Source: Prevotella sp. P5-50 (lineage in GTDB: Bacteria > Bacteroidota > Bacteroidia > Bacteroidales > Bacteroidaceae). Taken from it: DNA of 64,000 nucleotides. Positions within the stretch are counted from its first letter, which is position 1; each line of letters starts with the position of its first letter. Positions 16,793 through 24,522 of the stretch are shown here, one piece after another. The DNA lies in NCBI RefSeq assembly GCF_002251295.1, contig NZ_NPJA01000053.1, forward strand, positions 1 through 64,000, read 5' to 3'. Made by a program: the position numbers and the translations under genes. The notes beneath the pieces are model-generated. The model saw only the letters and a program-made list of their open reading frames with translations. It was not told the DNA's origin and did no database searches.

Positions 16793-17896
16793 ATGACTTA
16801 TACATTTCTTCAACAATACTGGTGGTTTGTGGTGTCGCTGCTTGGCGCATTGCTCGTATTTCTGCTCTTTGTGCAGGGTGCCAATTCGCTGGTCTATAGT
16901 CTGGGACGTACCGAAGAGGGACAGCGCAAAGTGATGGAGTCCACTGGCCGGAAGTGGGAAATCACGTTTACCACACTCGTAACCTTCGGTGGTGCATTCT
17001 TCGCCTCCTTCCCATTATTCTACAGTACAAGTTTCGGCGGAGCTTACTGGCTGTGGATGATTATTCTCTTCTCGTTTGTGTTGCAGGCTGTGAGCTATGA
17101 GTTTCAGCACTGCAAAGGCAATCTGCTCGGCAAGCGCACCTATCAGTGGTTTCTTGTGATCAACGGCATAGTGGGTCCGCTGCTGTTGGGTGGGGCTGTT
17201 GCCACCTTCTTCAATGGGTCAAACTTCATGGTCGAGAAAGCATCGCTCACCGATCTTGGCGCACCGGTCATCAGTCGGTGGGCCAACGCTTCGGCAGGTC
17301 TTGACGCACTGCTCGACCCTTGGAACCTTGCATTGGGCTTTGCCGTGATGTTCTTGGCGCGCATCTTGGGCATCCTGTATATCATGAACAATGTTGATGA
17401 CGAGGATATCCGTTCGCGCGGTTCAGTAAGACTGGTGGGATGTACGATACCATTCCTGGTGTTTTTCCTTGCTTTCTTTGTGCGCACGCTACTGAAGGAT
17501 GGCTTTGCCGTTGACCCTGCCACGGGTGCTGTGTTTATGGAACCGATGAAATATCTGCACAACTATCTCCAGTTGTGGCCGCTCGCAGTGCTCACGGTGA
17601 TTGGTGTTGTGCTGTTGCTCTATGGCGTGGCGCGCACCATTTTCAGTGCCACCTATGTCAAAGGAATATGGCCTGCCGGTATTGGCGTGGTGCTTGTGGT
17701 GTTGTCGCTGCTGTTGGTGGCAGGGTGGGGCAATACAGCCTACTATCCGTCGAATGCCGATTTGCAGTGCTCACTGACCATTGCCAACAGTTGCAGCAGC
17801 GAGTTTACGCTTCGCACCATGTTTTATGTTTCGCTCCTCGTGCCTTTTGTTTTCTGCTATATAGCCTACGTTTGGCGCGTGATGGACAGAAAATAG
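16793..17896 (+). CDS. cydB: cytochrome bd quinol oxidase subunit II
   Basis: A 367-residue membrane protein, partner of CydA, with about eight or nine membrane helices. Typical features are the N-terminal WWFVVSLLGALLVFLLFVQG, GRKWEITFTTLVTFGGAFFA and DPWNLALGFAVMFLARILG. It is the last gene of the operon; a strong terminator begins 31 bases past the stop. No cydC or cydD is nearby. Confidence 0.96.
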   Translation: MTYTFLQQYWWFVVSLLGALLVFLLFVQGANSLVYSLGRTEEGQRKVMESTGRKWEITFTTLVTFGGAFFASFPLFYSTSFGGAYWLWMIILFSFVLQAVSYEFQHCKGNLLGKRTYQWFLVINGIVGPLLLGGAVATFFNGSNFMVEKASLTDLGAPVISRWANASAGLDALLDPWNLALGFAVMFLARILGILYIMNNVDDEDIRSRGSVRLVGCTIPFLVFFLAFFVRTLLKDGFAVDPATGAVFMEPMKYLHNYLQLWPLAVLTVIGVVLLLYGVARTIFSATYVKGIWPAGIGVVLVVLSLLLVAGWGNTAYYPSNADLQCSLTIANSCSSEFTLRTMFYVSLLVPFVFCYIAYVWRVMDRK

Positions 17897-17927
17897 CGAC
17901 GTTGCCGATAGGCTTTGCAAACATGCT

Positions 17928-17963
17928 AATATATCCGTGGCTTTGCTGCGGATATATTTTTTT
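17928..17963 (+). terminator. terminator after cydB
   Basis: A perfect 10-bp stem (AATATATCCG at 17928-17937, CGGATATATT at 17949-17958) and a run of T residues. Confidence 0.85.
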
Positions 17964-18034
17964 AGGTGTTTGCCTATTGCTTGGCTCACTCGGCAATGGT
18001 CTGTTGATGTGGTTCAGATATTCCCTTGCTCGGC

Positions 18035-18206
18035 AATTTCAATGAATTTGCTGAGTAATTTCAATGAATTTGCTGAGTAATTTCAATGAATTTGCTGAGT
18101 AATTTCAATGAATTTGCTGAGCAAAACAAATTGAATTGCTGAGTAAAACAAATTGATTTGCTGAGCAAAACAAATTGAATTGCTGAGGAAAACAAATTGA
18201 TTTGCC
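18035..18206. repeat. 22-bp tandem array, eight units of two subtypes
   Basis: Eight contiguous units of exactly 22 bp. The first four (18035-18122) are identical but for the last base and start AATTTCAATGA. The next four (from 18123) start AAAACAAATTGA and alternate GAATTGCTGAG with GATTTGCTGAG, giving a 44-bp super-period. All share an (AA)TTTGCTGAG-like core. It lies between the convergent cydB and LuxR-type genes. It is not a CRISPR (no spacers). Confidence 0.95.
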
Positions 18207-18433
18207 TTTAGAAGTATGTGCTATAGGAATGTAAGGTGTTGCTTGTTAGGTTGTTAAGCGACGCTTGCACGACCTGTGGCAGCACCACTTTCAACATCGG
18301 TCGAAACCCTATACGGCAAAAGCGCATGCCACAGACTATTGCTGCCGATGGACTGCAAGAGTTAAGTCAGCTGGTGACAGACCAACAGTCAGATGCATGT
18401 AGCTCAAGGGCGGATGAGATATGCGGCGAATAC
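18207..18433. other. spacer between the 22-bp array and the LuxR-type gene
   Basis: No gene, hairpin or promoter was recognised. A short plus-strand reading frame (18236-18475) overlaps the 3' end of the regulator on the other strand and has no family resemblance. Confidence 0.4.
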
Positions 18434-19081
18434 TCAGATGTAATACTCGGCAGAATCGACGAGGCCGGCACGTAGCGCATACTTGGTAGCCTCGTGTGCA
18501 TTGTTGACACCCAACTTGCGGAAGATGTTTTTGCGATGGGTGTTGACGGTATGGAAACTGGAGAAACGGCGCTCGGCAATCTCTTTCGTGGTAAGACCGA
18601 GCGCAATATCCTTGAGGATCTCGGTCTCTGTGGGCGTCAGGCGAATGTCTTCCTCTTGCTTCTCCTGACTTGGCGCCAATAGCATTTCTGCCATGCGCTG
18701 GCAGATGTAGCGCTGATGGCGACAGGCGGCAGACAGACATTCGCGCACTTCTTGCAAGGGAGATTCCTTGAGCAAAATGCTGAAACGGGGACTCAGCGCC
18801 AGCAAACGGCGTACAAAATCGCCGGAAAGGTCGGTGCTGAACATCACCCATTGCACATCGGGAAAACGAAGATGCAGAATGTCGAGCTCGTCAACATCAT
18901 TGACGTCAAACAGCGTATAGTCCATCACAACCACCGCTTCACTATCGTTTTTCAATAATTCAATAAGTCCGCATTTGTCTTCAGCACTATCCGTTGACCA
19001 CTGGTCGGCCTGACTGCAAACATACAGAATGCCCGCACGGGTGATGTCTTGATTGTCGGCAAGGATGATGTGACAGTTCAT
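18434..19081 (-). CDS. LuxR/NarL-family response regulator
   Basis: A 215-residue protein. The N-terminal receiver-like domain has Asp54 (VVVMDYTLFD) as the likely phospho-acceptor. The C-terminal LuxR-type helix-turn-helix is visible as LTPTETEILKDIALGLTTKE and SSFHTVNTHRKNIFRKLGVN (about residues 147-195). No cognate kinase is adjacent. It is the last gene of a minus-strand operon with the CDP-alcohol phosphatidyltransferase (11 bases away) and the nucleotidyltransferase, which suggests, but does not prove, a link to lipid or envelope control. Confidence 0.9.
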   Translation of the reverse strand: MNCHIILADNQDITRAGILYVCSQADQWSTDSAEDKCGLIELLKNDSEAVVVMDYTLFDVNDVDELDILHLRFPDVQWVMFSTDLSGDFVRRLLALSPRFSILLKESPLQEVRECLSAACRHQRYICQRMAEMLLAPSQEKQEEDIRLTPTETEILKDIALGLTTKEIAERRFSSFHTVNTHRKNIFRKLGVNNAHEATKYALRAGLVDSAEYYI

Positions 19082-19092
19082 GGGGCAAGAAA

Positions 19093-20046
19093 CTATTGGA
19101 AGGAAGCAAGTCGCTTGGTCATCTGTTCGGACAGGCGCTCATGGCTGCGGCGCATGTGTGCATACATCACGGCATAGGCCGTAATCTCCAAAATAGGATA
19201 AACGTAGGGCACACCCAGCAGACACGACAGATAGACAATGATGGCACGGCTGTTGAAAGTCAGCAGATTGGTGTATTTCATCAGCGGAAGAGAACCTCGG
19301 CGGAACTCGTCGCGCAACGATTGCGGAATAGTGGCAGGATTGGAATAACGCTGGCGCAACTGCTCATAGAATGCCTGAAACTTAGGAGTGCGGTCTTCTT
19401 GTGATTTGCAGTAGCCGGCATAGTTGGAATAGAATAGGCGGGCAAACCAACGCTCTTTGGGCATCGACTCGGCTATCTTACGCTGTTCGGCAGAGTTGTC
19501 GAGCTCGCTGCCTTCCTTGCCTAACAGGAAGAAAAGATGAATCTGACGATAGTAATCGGCTAAGGAACTCTGACGGGAGTGGCAGCCGAAACCTGCCCAA
19601 GCGGCAATGGCAAAGGCTATGAAGTAGGCAGAATAGCCTATTTCGTCATAAAACATATTACCTGTGCGAAGGAAGATGGCTACGTAGATGAAGAGAAACC
19701 ATACATCGCCGGATAGTCCATCGAGCACACGGCCTACAAGGGTTTTCTTGCCAGTAAGGCGCGCCATCTGTCCGTCGGTAGAGTCGCAGAAGTTGGCTAA
19801 CATCAGGAGAACGACTCCTGCAATGTTGTGATAGAGGTCGGGGAAATAGAACATCACTCCGGCAGCAGCACCAAGGAAGAAGGAAATGATGGTGATGACG
19901 TTGGGATGTACACCGAAACGGTTCCAGAAAAGCGCAAACGCCAAACCGATAGGACGTGTGAAATGCACATCAAGCCACTCTTCGGTATCGTCTGACTTGA
20001 AGGATGCACGAAGCAGTTCGCGGAAGGTTTTATGTTCGTTTGTCAT
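19093..20046 (-). CDS. CDP-alcohol phosphatidyltransferase (candidate inositol-phosphate lipid synthase)
   Basis: A 317-residue membrane protein. The diagnostic catalytic motif of the family, DG(x2)AR(x8)G(x3)D(x3)D, is complete in DSTDGQMARLTGKK followed by GRVLDGLSGD (about residues 88-111). About six membrane segments are visible. Such enzymes displace CMP from a CDP-activated donor by an alcohol. In the same minus-strand block, a nucleotidyltransferase (upstream in the operon) and myo-inositol-phosphate synthase (24506-25834) make phosphatidylinositol-phosphate synthesis the likeliest role. The soluble segment between the helices (about 165-235) is longer than in minimal family members. 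Phosphatidylglycerol-phosphate synthesis is less likely. Confidence 0.85.
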   Translation of the reverse strand: MTNEHKTFRELLRASFKSDDTEEWLDVHFTRPIGLAFALFWNRFGVHPNVITIISFFLGAAAGVMFYFPDLYHNIAGVVLLMLANFCDSTDGQMARLTGKKTLVGRVLDGLSGDVWFLFIYVAIFLRTGNMFYDEIGYSAYFIAFAIAAWAGFGCHSRQSSLADYYRQIHLFFLLGKEGSELDNSAEQRKIAESMPKERWFARLFYSNYAGYCKSQEDRTPKFQAFYEQLRQRYSNPATIPQSLRDEFRRGSLPLMKYTNLLTFNSRAIIVYLSCLLGVPYVYPILEITAYAVMYAHMRRSHERLSEQMTKRLASFQ

Positions 20047-20073
20047 AATCGTATTGTGAATGAGAAATATCTG

Positions 20074-20799
20074 TTATTGACCGGCGAGGAAGGCTTCTGC
20101 CTTCTTGATATCATCGGCATGGTCGATGTCGAGTACTTTGGAGAATGCCCAAGCCGTCAGCTGACGACCGTCGGTCAGCAGGGCACGCTGGAAATTGCGC
20201 ATGCGGCTTTCGCCACGTTCCATGCAGCCATTAAGTGTTTCGATGGCTGACGAGGTGAGACCGTATATGCCGCCGGAGATGTAACGGGGATGCTCTTGAT
20301 GGTCGAGAAAATTGAGAATACGGAGCGTATCGTCGGTTTCGACATAGAGTGGCTTTTCGTCATCGATGTAGTCGGTGACGCCCATCACGCCATCGGTATG
20401 TCCGTCGGCAATCTGTTGACGGAAGGCTTTCACGTAGTTGCTAAATTCTTCTTCGCGGAAAATGGTATCGACGGTGGTCAATACAAAAGGACTGTCGGAG
20501 AGATAGGGGCTGATGACATGGAAACTGTGCATCGAACTGGGAGTGCTCTGAACGCAGAAGCGCAGAGGAATGGGGCGTCCTTTCAGTCCGTCGCGCTGCA
20601 GTTCTACCAAGTGTTGAGCTACCAAAGTGGTGAGATCGTTGCAGATGACAACGATTTCTTCTGCATCATTATCCATGAAAACACGTATCAGACGGTCTAT
20701 CAGATACTCGCCGCCTACCTTGACCAACGGTTTGGGAGAGTCAATTCCCTCGGCTGCCAATCGGCTGCCTTCGCCGGCCGCAATTATTGCATATTTCAT
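20074..20799 (-). CDS. sugar/inositol-phosphate nucleotidyltransferase
   Basis: A 241-residue NTP-transferase. The N-terminus MKYAIIAAGEGSRLAAEG with PKPLVKVGG is the nucleotide-binding signature, and TTVDTIF holds a metal-binding Asp. Family members form NDP-activated compounds, and some make CDP-inositol. ATG 20799 is chosen because it begins the conserved strand; upstream is the -7 box TAATTTTGC (20840-20832, minus). It is the first gene of the operon, 27 bases ahead of the CDP-alcohol phosphatidyltransferase. The pair recalls the inositol-phosphate cytidylyltransferase plus CDP-alcohol transferase combination of di-inositol-phosphate synthesis. The substrate is inferred from context. Confidence 0.82.
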   Translation of the reverse strand: MKYAIIAAGEGSRLAAEGIDSPKPLVKVGGEYLIDRLIRVFMDNDAEEIVVICNDLTTLVAQHLVELQRDGLKGRPIPLRFCVQSTPSSMHSFHVISPYLSDSPFVLTTVDTIFREEEFSNYVKAFRQQIADGHTDGVMGVTDYIDDEKPLYVETDDTLRILNFLDHQEHPRYISGGIYGLTSSAIETLNGCMERGESRMRNFQRALLTDGRQLTAWAFSKVLDIDHADDIKKAEAFLAGQ

Positions 20800-20853
20800 C
20801 TTATATATAAATAATGTGTAACTTTGCAAGCGCAAAATTACACATTATTCGTG

Positions 20854-20880
20854 AAAAACGAGCAATATACTGTCGTTTTT
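20854..20880 (-). terminator. possible terminator after the GIN-domain gene
   Basis: A weak 8-bp stem (AAAAACGA at 20854-20861, TCGTTTTT at 20873-20880) directly at the stop codon, with T residues on the minus strand. It is mostly A/T pairs, hence the modest confidence. Confidence 0.45.
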
Positions 20881-21635
20881 TATCTTAATACCAGTTTGTT
20901 GGTATATACATCGCCTGAACCTTTGACGTCGTGGCGCTCCCTTTGGGCTGTTCCTTCAATGTTGATATCGCCCGAACCGATGACCTGACTCTCGATGGTT
21001 CCGCAGTCAACGGCTTTCAACTCGATATCGCCCGAACCTTTCAAATCCATGTGTGTGGCGATGACTTGGTGCTGCGTGATGTCGATGTCGCCCGAACCGA
21101 TAAGGGAAAGATTGGTGTTGCGTGCCGTAACATTGGGGAGATCGATATCGCCACTTCCGGAAAGAACCACTTTCAGATTGTCGCAGATGAGGCTCTGAAG
21201 GTCGATATCGCCGCTACCACGCAGATCAATCATCATATTGTCGGTATCGATATGGCCGTTGCATTTGAAATCGCCAGAACCTTTCAAGAAGATGCCGACA
21301 AGGTCGGGAGAGCTGACGGTAACGGTCACATCGTCGCTATTGCCGACGTTGAAAAAGGTGTTGGGGGTCTTGATCATAATCTTCAACCGCTTGTCAGAAA
21401 CGGAGGTCTCTACATTCTTAAGAAGCGACTGTGGGGCTTTTACTGATACATGATACGTATTGGCTTGTTGATAAACAACATTGACCGAACCGTAAATCTC
21501 AATGGCTTCAAAGTCTTTCACTTCGTTGCGAATGGTGGTAACCTGTGGCGATTGCGAGTCGGCGGTAATCTTCATTTCCTTGCATGATGTCATGGTGACG
21601 ATGGCAGTCAGCATTAAAAACATGATTTTTTTCAT
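20880..21635 (-). CDS. head-GIN-domain (DUF2807) lipoprotein
   Basis: A 251-residue putative auto-transporter adhesin-like lipoprotein. The signal peptide ends at MTSCK (Cys18). The rest is a beta-solenoid with a recurring (L/I)xGSGDI(D/E) pattern, at least seven copies, typical of DUF2807. The function of the family is not established; in Bacteroidetes it often accompanies ECF sigma factors. Here it is a single gene between the two halves of the presumed inositol-lipid locus. Its upstream region lacks a good TAnnTTTG box but has an ECF-like motif pair (21676-21702). Confidence 0.88.
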   Translation of the reverse strand: MKKIMFLMLTAIVTMTSCKEMKITADSQSPQVTTIRNEVKDFEAIEIYGSVNVVYQQANTYHVSVKAPQSLLKNVETSVSDKRLKIMIKTPNTFFNVGNSDDVTVTVSSPDLVGIFLKGSGDFKCNGHIDTDNMMIDLRGSGDIDLQSLICDNLKVVLSGSGDIDLPNVTARNTNLSLIGSGDIDITQHQVIATHMDLKGSGDIELKAVDCGTIESQVIGSGDINIEGTAQRERHDVKGSGDVYTNKLVLR

Positions 21636-21675
21636 AGTCTAATATTTTTTGTTTTTGTGATGTTTCTGACCTTTT

Positions 21676-21702
21676 GACGATACATAGTGTGGAAAAGTTG
21701 CA
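21676..21702 (-). promoter_or_regulatory. possible ECF-sigma promoter of the GIN-domain gene
   Basis: On the minus strand TGCAACTT (21702-21695), a 15-base spacer and CGTC (21679-21676) match the general AAC/CGTC layout of ECF sigma promoters. The leader to the start codon would be about 35 bases. No ECF sigma gene is in the window. Confidence 0.35.
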
Positions 21703-21837
21703 GGCAACCGATTTTTTTTTTCGCAAGTAATGTGATTTTATGGAATGGGTCAGACAGCAAGGGTATGATAATCATATAGGGTGGAAATGATAAATAGAAA
21801 TGGATTTTCCATCAAAGGAATAGGTGCAGAATGACAA

Positions 21838-21875
21838 TCAGGGCTGGATTTCCAATCGTAGGAATCCAGCCCTGA
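21838..21875 (-). terminator. terminator of the inositol-phosphate synthase operon
   Basis: A perfect 13-bp stem (TCAGGGCTGGATT at 21838-21850, AATCCAGCCCTGA at 21863-21875), 37 bases past the DUF5686 stop codon. Confidence 0.75.
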
Positions 21876-21912
21876 TAGGTGGTGTATGCAGCAAATGTAC
21901 TGTCGATAGCGG

Positions 21913-24522
21913 TTAGAAAGTCATGCGCACCATGAAACGGATGCCGTGCTTGTGGGCACTCGGCAGGTCGTTGTAGTTGAGGCGGCGCACATATTCCACA
22001 TGCATGATCTTGAAGATATTGTGAATACCCAATGCCAATTCCCAGTAGGGACGATGGGGATCCATGATATGCGAACCTATGGGGAATGCCATCACGATAG
22101 GACTGTCGGTCTGCATGTTGGGGTTGTTCTTGTCGGAGAGTTCTCCCCACAGCATCTTCACGCCGATATATTCACGCCATTTCAACTTTTTGAGCAATGG
22201 GATGCGGTTGAAGATTTTACCGTTGAGGTCCCAACTGATATCGGCAGAAACATAGCGGTCGTTGAGAAACTCCATGTTGTTGATCAGGTTGAACGTGTTG
22301 TCCTGAATGATGTATGAGAGGTTGGTCTCAGGCATGCAGAGCAGCAGGAACGGCACTTTCTCCCATTGTATTCCACCCTTGAGATAGCAGTCAATCTTTC
22401 CCCAGCTGTTCATCCAGAAGCGTTTGTAAATGCCTGCTTCGGTATAGTTGTAGCTGTAGTCACCGCCCAATACATTCTTCAGACCCAGGGTGTGGCTGAC
22501 AGAGAACACCGGTGCATCAAGATTGATCTTCAAACGGCGCTGTTTGGTATTGATATAGGTGGCACCGGGACAATACTCCAGAGCGGCACGTATTTCTGTT
22601 GTGCGAATATGGTGAGATGGCTGAACTGCTGTTGTCGGATAGGGTGAAATGATGTTATCTTCACCGTTGCCAGCAATATTTTTCCATGCCGTGTATTCGT
22701 TCATAGGAGTGAAACGCAGATTACCGCAGGCTTCGTTGTCTTCGGTCTTGATGCTGAAAGTAGTCTTGAAACCGAAGTCTTCCTCACGTTCGAAGGTGAT
22801 CTGCTGTCGGTTGTAGAACATCATAGCATCTACTTTGCTCCACTTGAATGCAGTAAACACGTTGTCCTTGTCGGTATGCATGAACTTGTCTGAGGGCGAC
22901 ATCACATCGTAGGTAGAGGTGAAACTCAGCGTGCGTTTAGGGAACTCACGTGGGAGATACTCCTTCTTGTTGAACGAGTAAGTCACTTCGCCTTTATAGT
23001 AGTTCTTGTGTGACTTCATGCCGTGGGCATAGTAGCCGGAGAAGAACCAATGCTTGTTGAGATAGGCTGTGGTCTGGGCAGAAGCACGCAGTCGCATACC
23101 GTCAACAAAGTTGTTGGATATCATGGTGTTGATAGGTCCGATATCAACTTTCGACGGATTGCCGGTCTCTACAAAGTTTTCGATGAGTGCCTTTGCACCG
23201 AAGATGATATACTTGAAGCCCTTGATGTTCTGCAGTCCTTTGATGAAGGCATCCATGGAATTCTCGCCTTTGGTTAGTTCCACCTGACGGTATTGAGCCC
23301 AGAAAGCATCGCCACGCATCATGGCATCGGCCTCGCGCACATCTTTCTTTTTGCCTTTGAAGAGCTGTTTGGGCAACTCATCGAAAGCATAGTCTGTGAG
23401 GCGTGTGTTACGTATGACAATGATTTTATGGAGGAAACTTGCAATCTTCATCTCCACAATCATGTCATCAACAGAGAGTACCCATTCGCCATTGGGCAAC
23501 TGGGTAAATTCCTGATCGACACGAAGGTTTTCTACGAAATTGACGTCGCTGCGCCGCGGAATGGTCAGTTGGCAACGTTTCACCTGATAGGACGAGTCCT
23601 TCAAAATGTAGATGTCGCCACGGAATCCGAAGTCCTGCTGGTTGTTGGGAAGAAACTGCAGATGGATGCAACTGTCGCGATCTACCTTGACGGTGTCCTC
23701 TATATAAAATCGGTAGAAGCCGATGGCTCCTTTGCCAATAGGTGAGGTGAAGGGATATTGCAACAGTCGGATCTGGTCGTCGTAGATATTTACATCGGTG
23801 AACACATCTTTCAGCATCGTCGTGATGATATCGCCAGTTTGGAAAAGATCGCCTATTCCTGTAGAACTCTGTCCGATGATGATGTTCTTTTCATCGTGTG
23901 GCCTGCGGCGATAAAGTCGTTTGGTGACGGTCTCATCTACCGATAGGGGCAATATCAACTTGTTGTTATAGGGGCAGTTCTCAACCTGGTCGGTCAGCCA
24001 TTTCTTGTTCTTGAACTTAGGGTTCTGGAGCATTTCCGGCGTTATTTCGTTGGCCGCCATGGTGAGCTTCTGATACTTATTGTATTGGTAGAAGTCGTTG
24101 TTGGCGAGGTCGGTCATCTTCTTGTGTTCGATGACCTTGCGCATCAGTTCTACTGCCGGATTGTTTTTGCGGCTGTAGCGTTGGCGCTTGGCACGGACGG
24201 TGACTCCCTTTAGCATCTTTGTATCGGGCTTCAGACGGATGTCGAGCCGCATGGGGGTGCGGTCAGTAATCTGAATCGTCTGTGAAATATAGCCTACGGC
24301 ACTAAAGGTCAAGGCCCAGCCAACCCTCTTCTGAATGGTGTAGCGGCCCTCGATACTTGATACAACAGCTTCTTTATGGGTTTTATAAACGACGCTCGCC
24401 ATGGGTATGCTGTCTTTGGTCTGAGCGTCGATGACGTATCCTGAAAGCAATCCTTGTGCCTGCGTGGGCAGGCACAAGGACATTACTAATATTATAAAAT
24501 AGAGTTTAATCGATTTCTTCAT
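21913..24522 (-). CDS. DUF5686 family outer-membrane protein with carboxypeptidase-like regulatory domain
   Basis: An 869-residue exported protein (signal peptide ending PTQAQG). Residues of about 24-105 form a CarboxypepD_reg-like beta-sandwich (SGYVIDAQTKDSIPMASVVY). The remainder is DUF5686, rich in alternating hydrophobic strands with aromatic girdles and ending in Phe (RFMVRMTF), as in outer-membrane barrels. The biochemical role of DUF5686 is unknown. ATG 24522 lies inside the end of the inositol-phosphate synthase gene: the 17-base overlap contains both the start and the TAA stop, so the two are translationally coupled. An in-frame ATG 24531 is possible. It ends a four-gene operon. Confidence 0.85.
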   Translation of the reverse strand: MKKSIKLYFIILVMSLCLPTQAQGLLSGYVIDAQTKDSIPMASVVYKTHKEAVVSSIEGRYTIQKRVGWALTFSAVGYISQTIQITDRTPMRLDIRLKPDTKMLKGVTVRAKRQRYSRKNNPAVELMRKVIEHKKMTDLANNDFYQYNKYQKLTMAANEITPEMLQNPKFKNKKWLTDQVENCPYNNKLILPLSVDETVTKRLYRRRPHDEKNIIIGQSSTGIGDLFQTGDIITTMLKDVFTDVNIYDDQIRLLQYPFTSPIGKGAIGFYRFYIEDTVKVDRDSCIHLQFLPNNQQDFGFRGDIYILKDSSYQVKRCQLTIPRRSDVNFVENLRVDQEFTQLPNGEWVLSVDDMIVEMKIASFLHKIIVIRNTRLTDYAFDELPKQLFKGKKKDVREADAMMRGDAFWAQYRQVELTKGENSMDAFIKGLQNIKGFKYIIFGAKALIENFVETGNPSKVDIGPINTMISNNFVDGMRLRASAQTTAYLNKHWFFSGYYAHGMKSHKNYYKGEVTYSFNKKEYLPREFPKRTLSFTSTYDVMSPSDKFMHTDKDNVFTAFKWSKVDAMMFYNRQQITFEREEDFGFKTTFSIKTEDNEACGNLRFTPMNEYTAWKNIAGNGEDNIISPYPTTAVQPSHHIRTTEIRAALEYCPGATYINTKQRRLKINLDAPVFSVSHTLGLKNVLGGDYSYNYTEAGIYKRFWMNSWGKIDCYLKGGIQWEKVPFLLLCMPETNLSYIIQDNTFNLINNMEFLNDRYVSADISWDLNGKIFNRIPLLKKLKWREYIGVKMLWGELSDKNNPNMQTDSPIVMAFPIGSHIMDPHRPYWELALGIHNIFKIMHVEYVRRLNYNDLPSAHKHGIRFMVRMTF

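Noticed and set aside
18035..18206. CRISPR array
   Set aside because: Units are contiguous, with no unique spacers, and no cas gene is in the window. The same applies to 51586-51862 and 1313-1506.
18236..18475. A 79-residue plus-strand reading frame
   Set aside because: It overlaps the end of the LuxR-type gene on the other strand, and no homology or promoter is evident.
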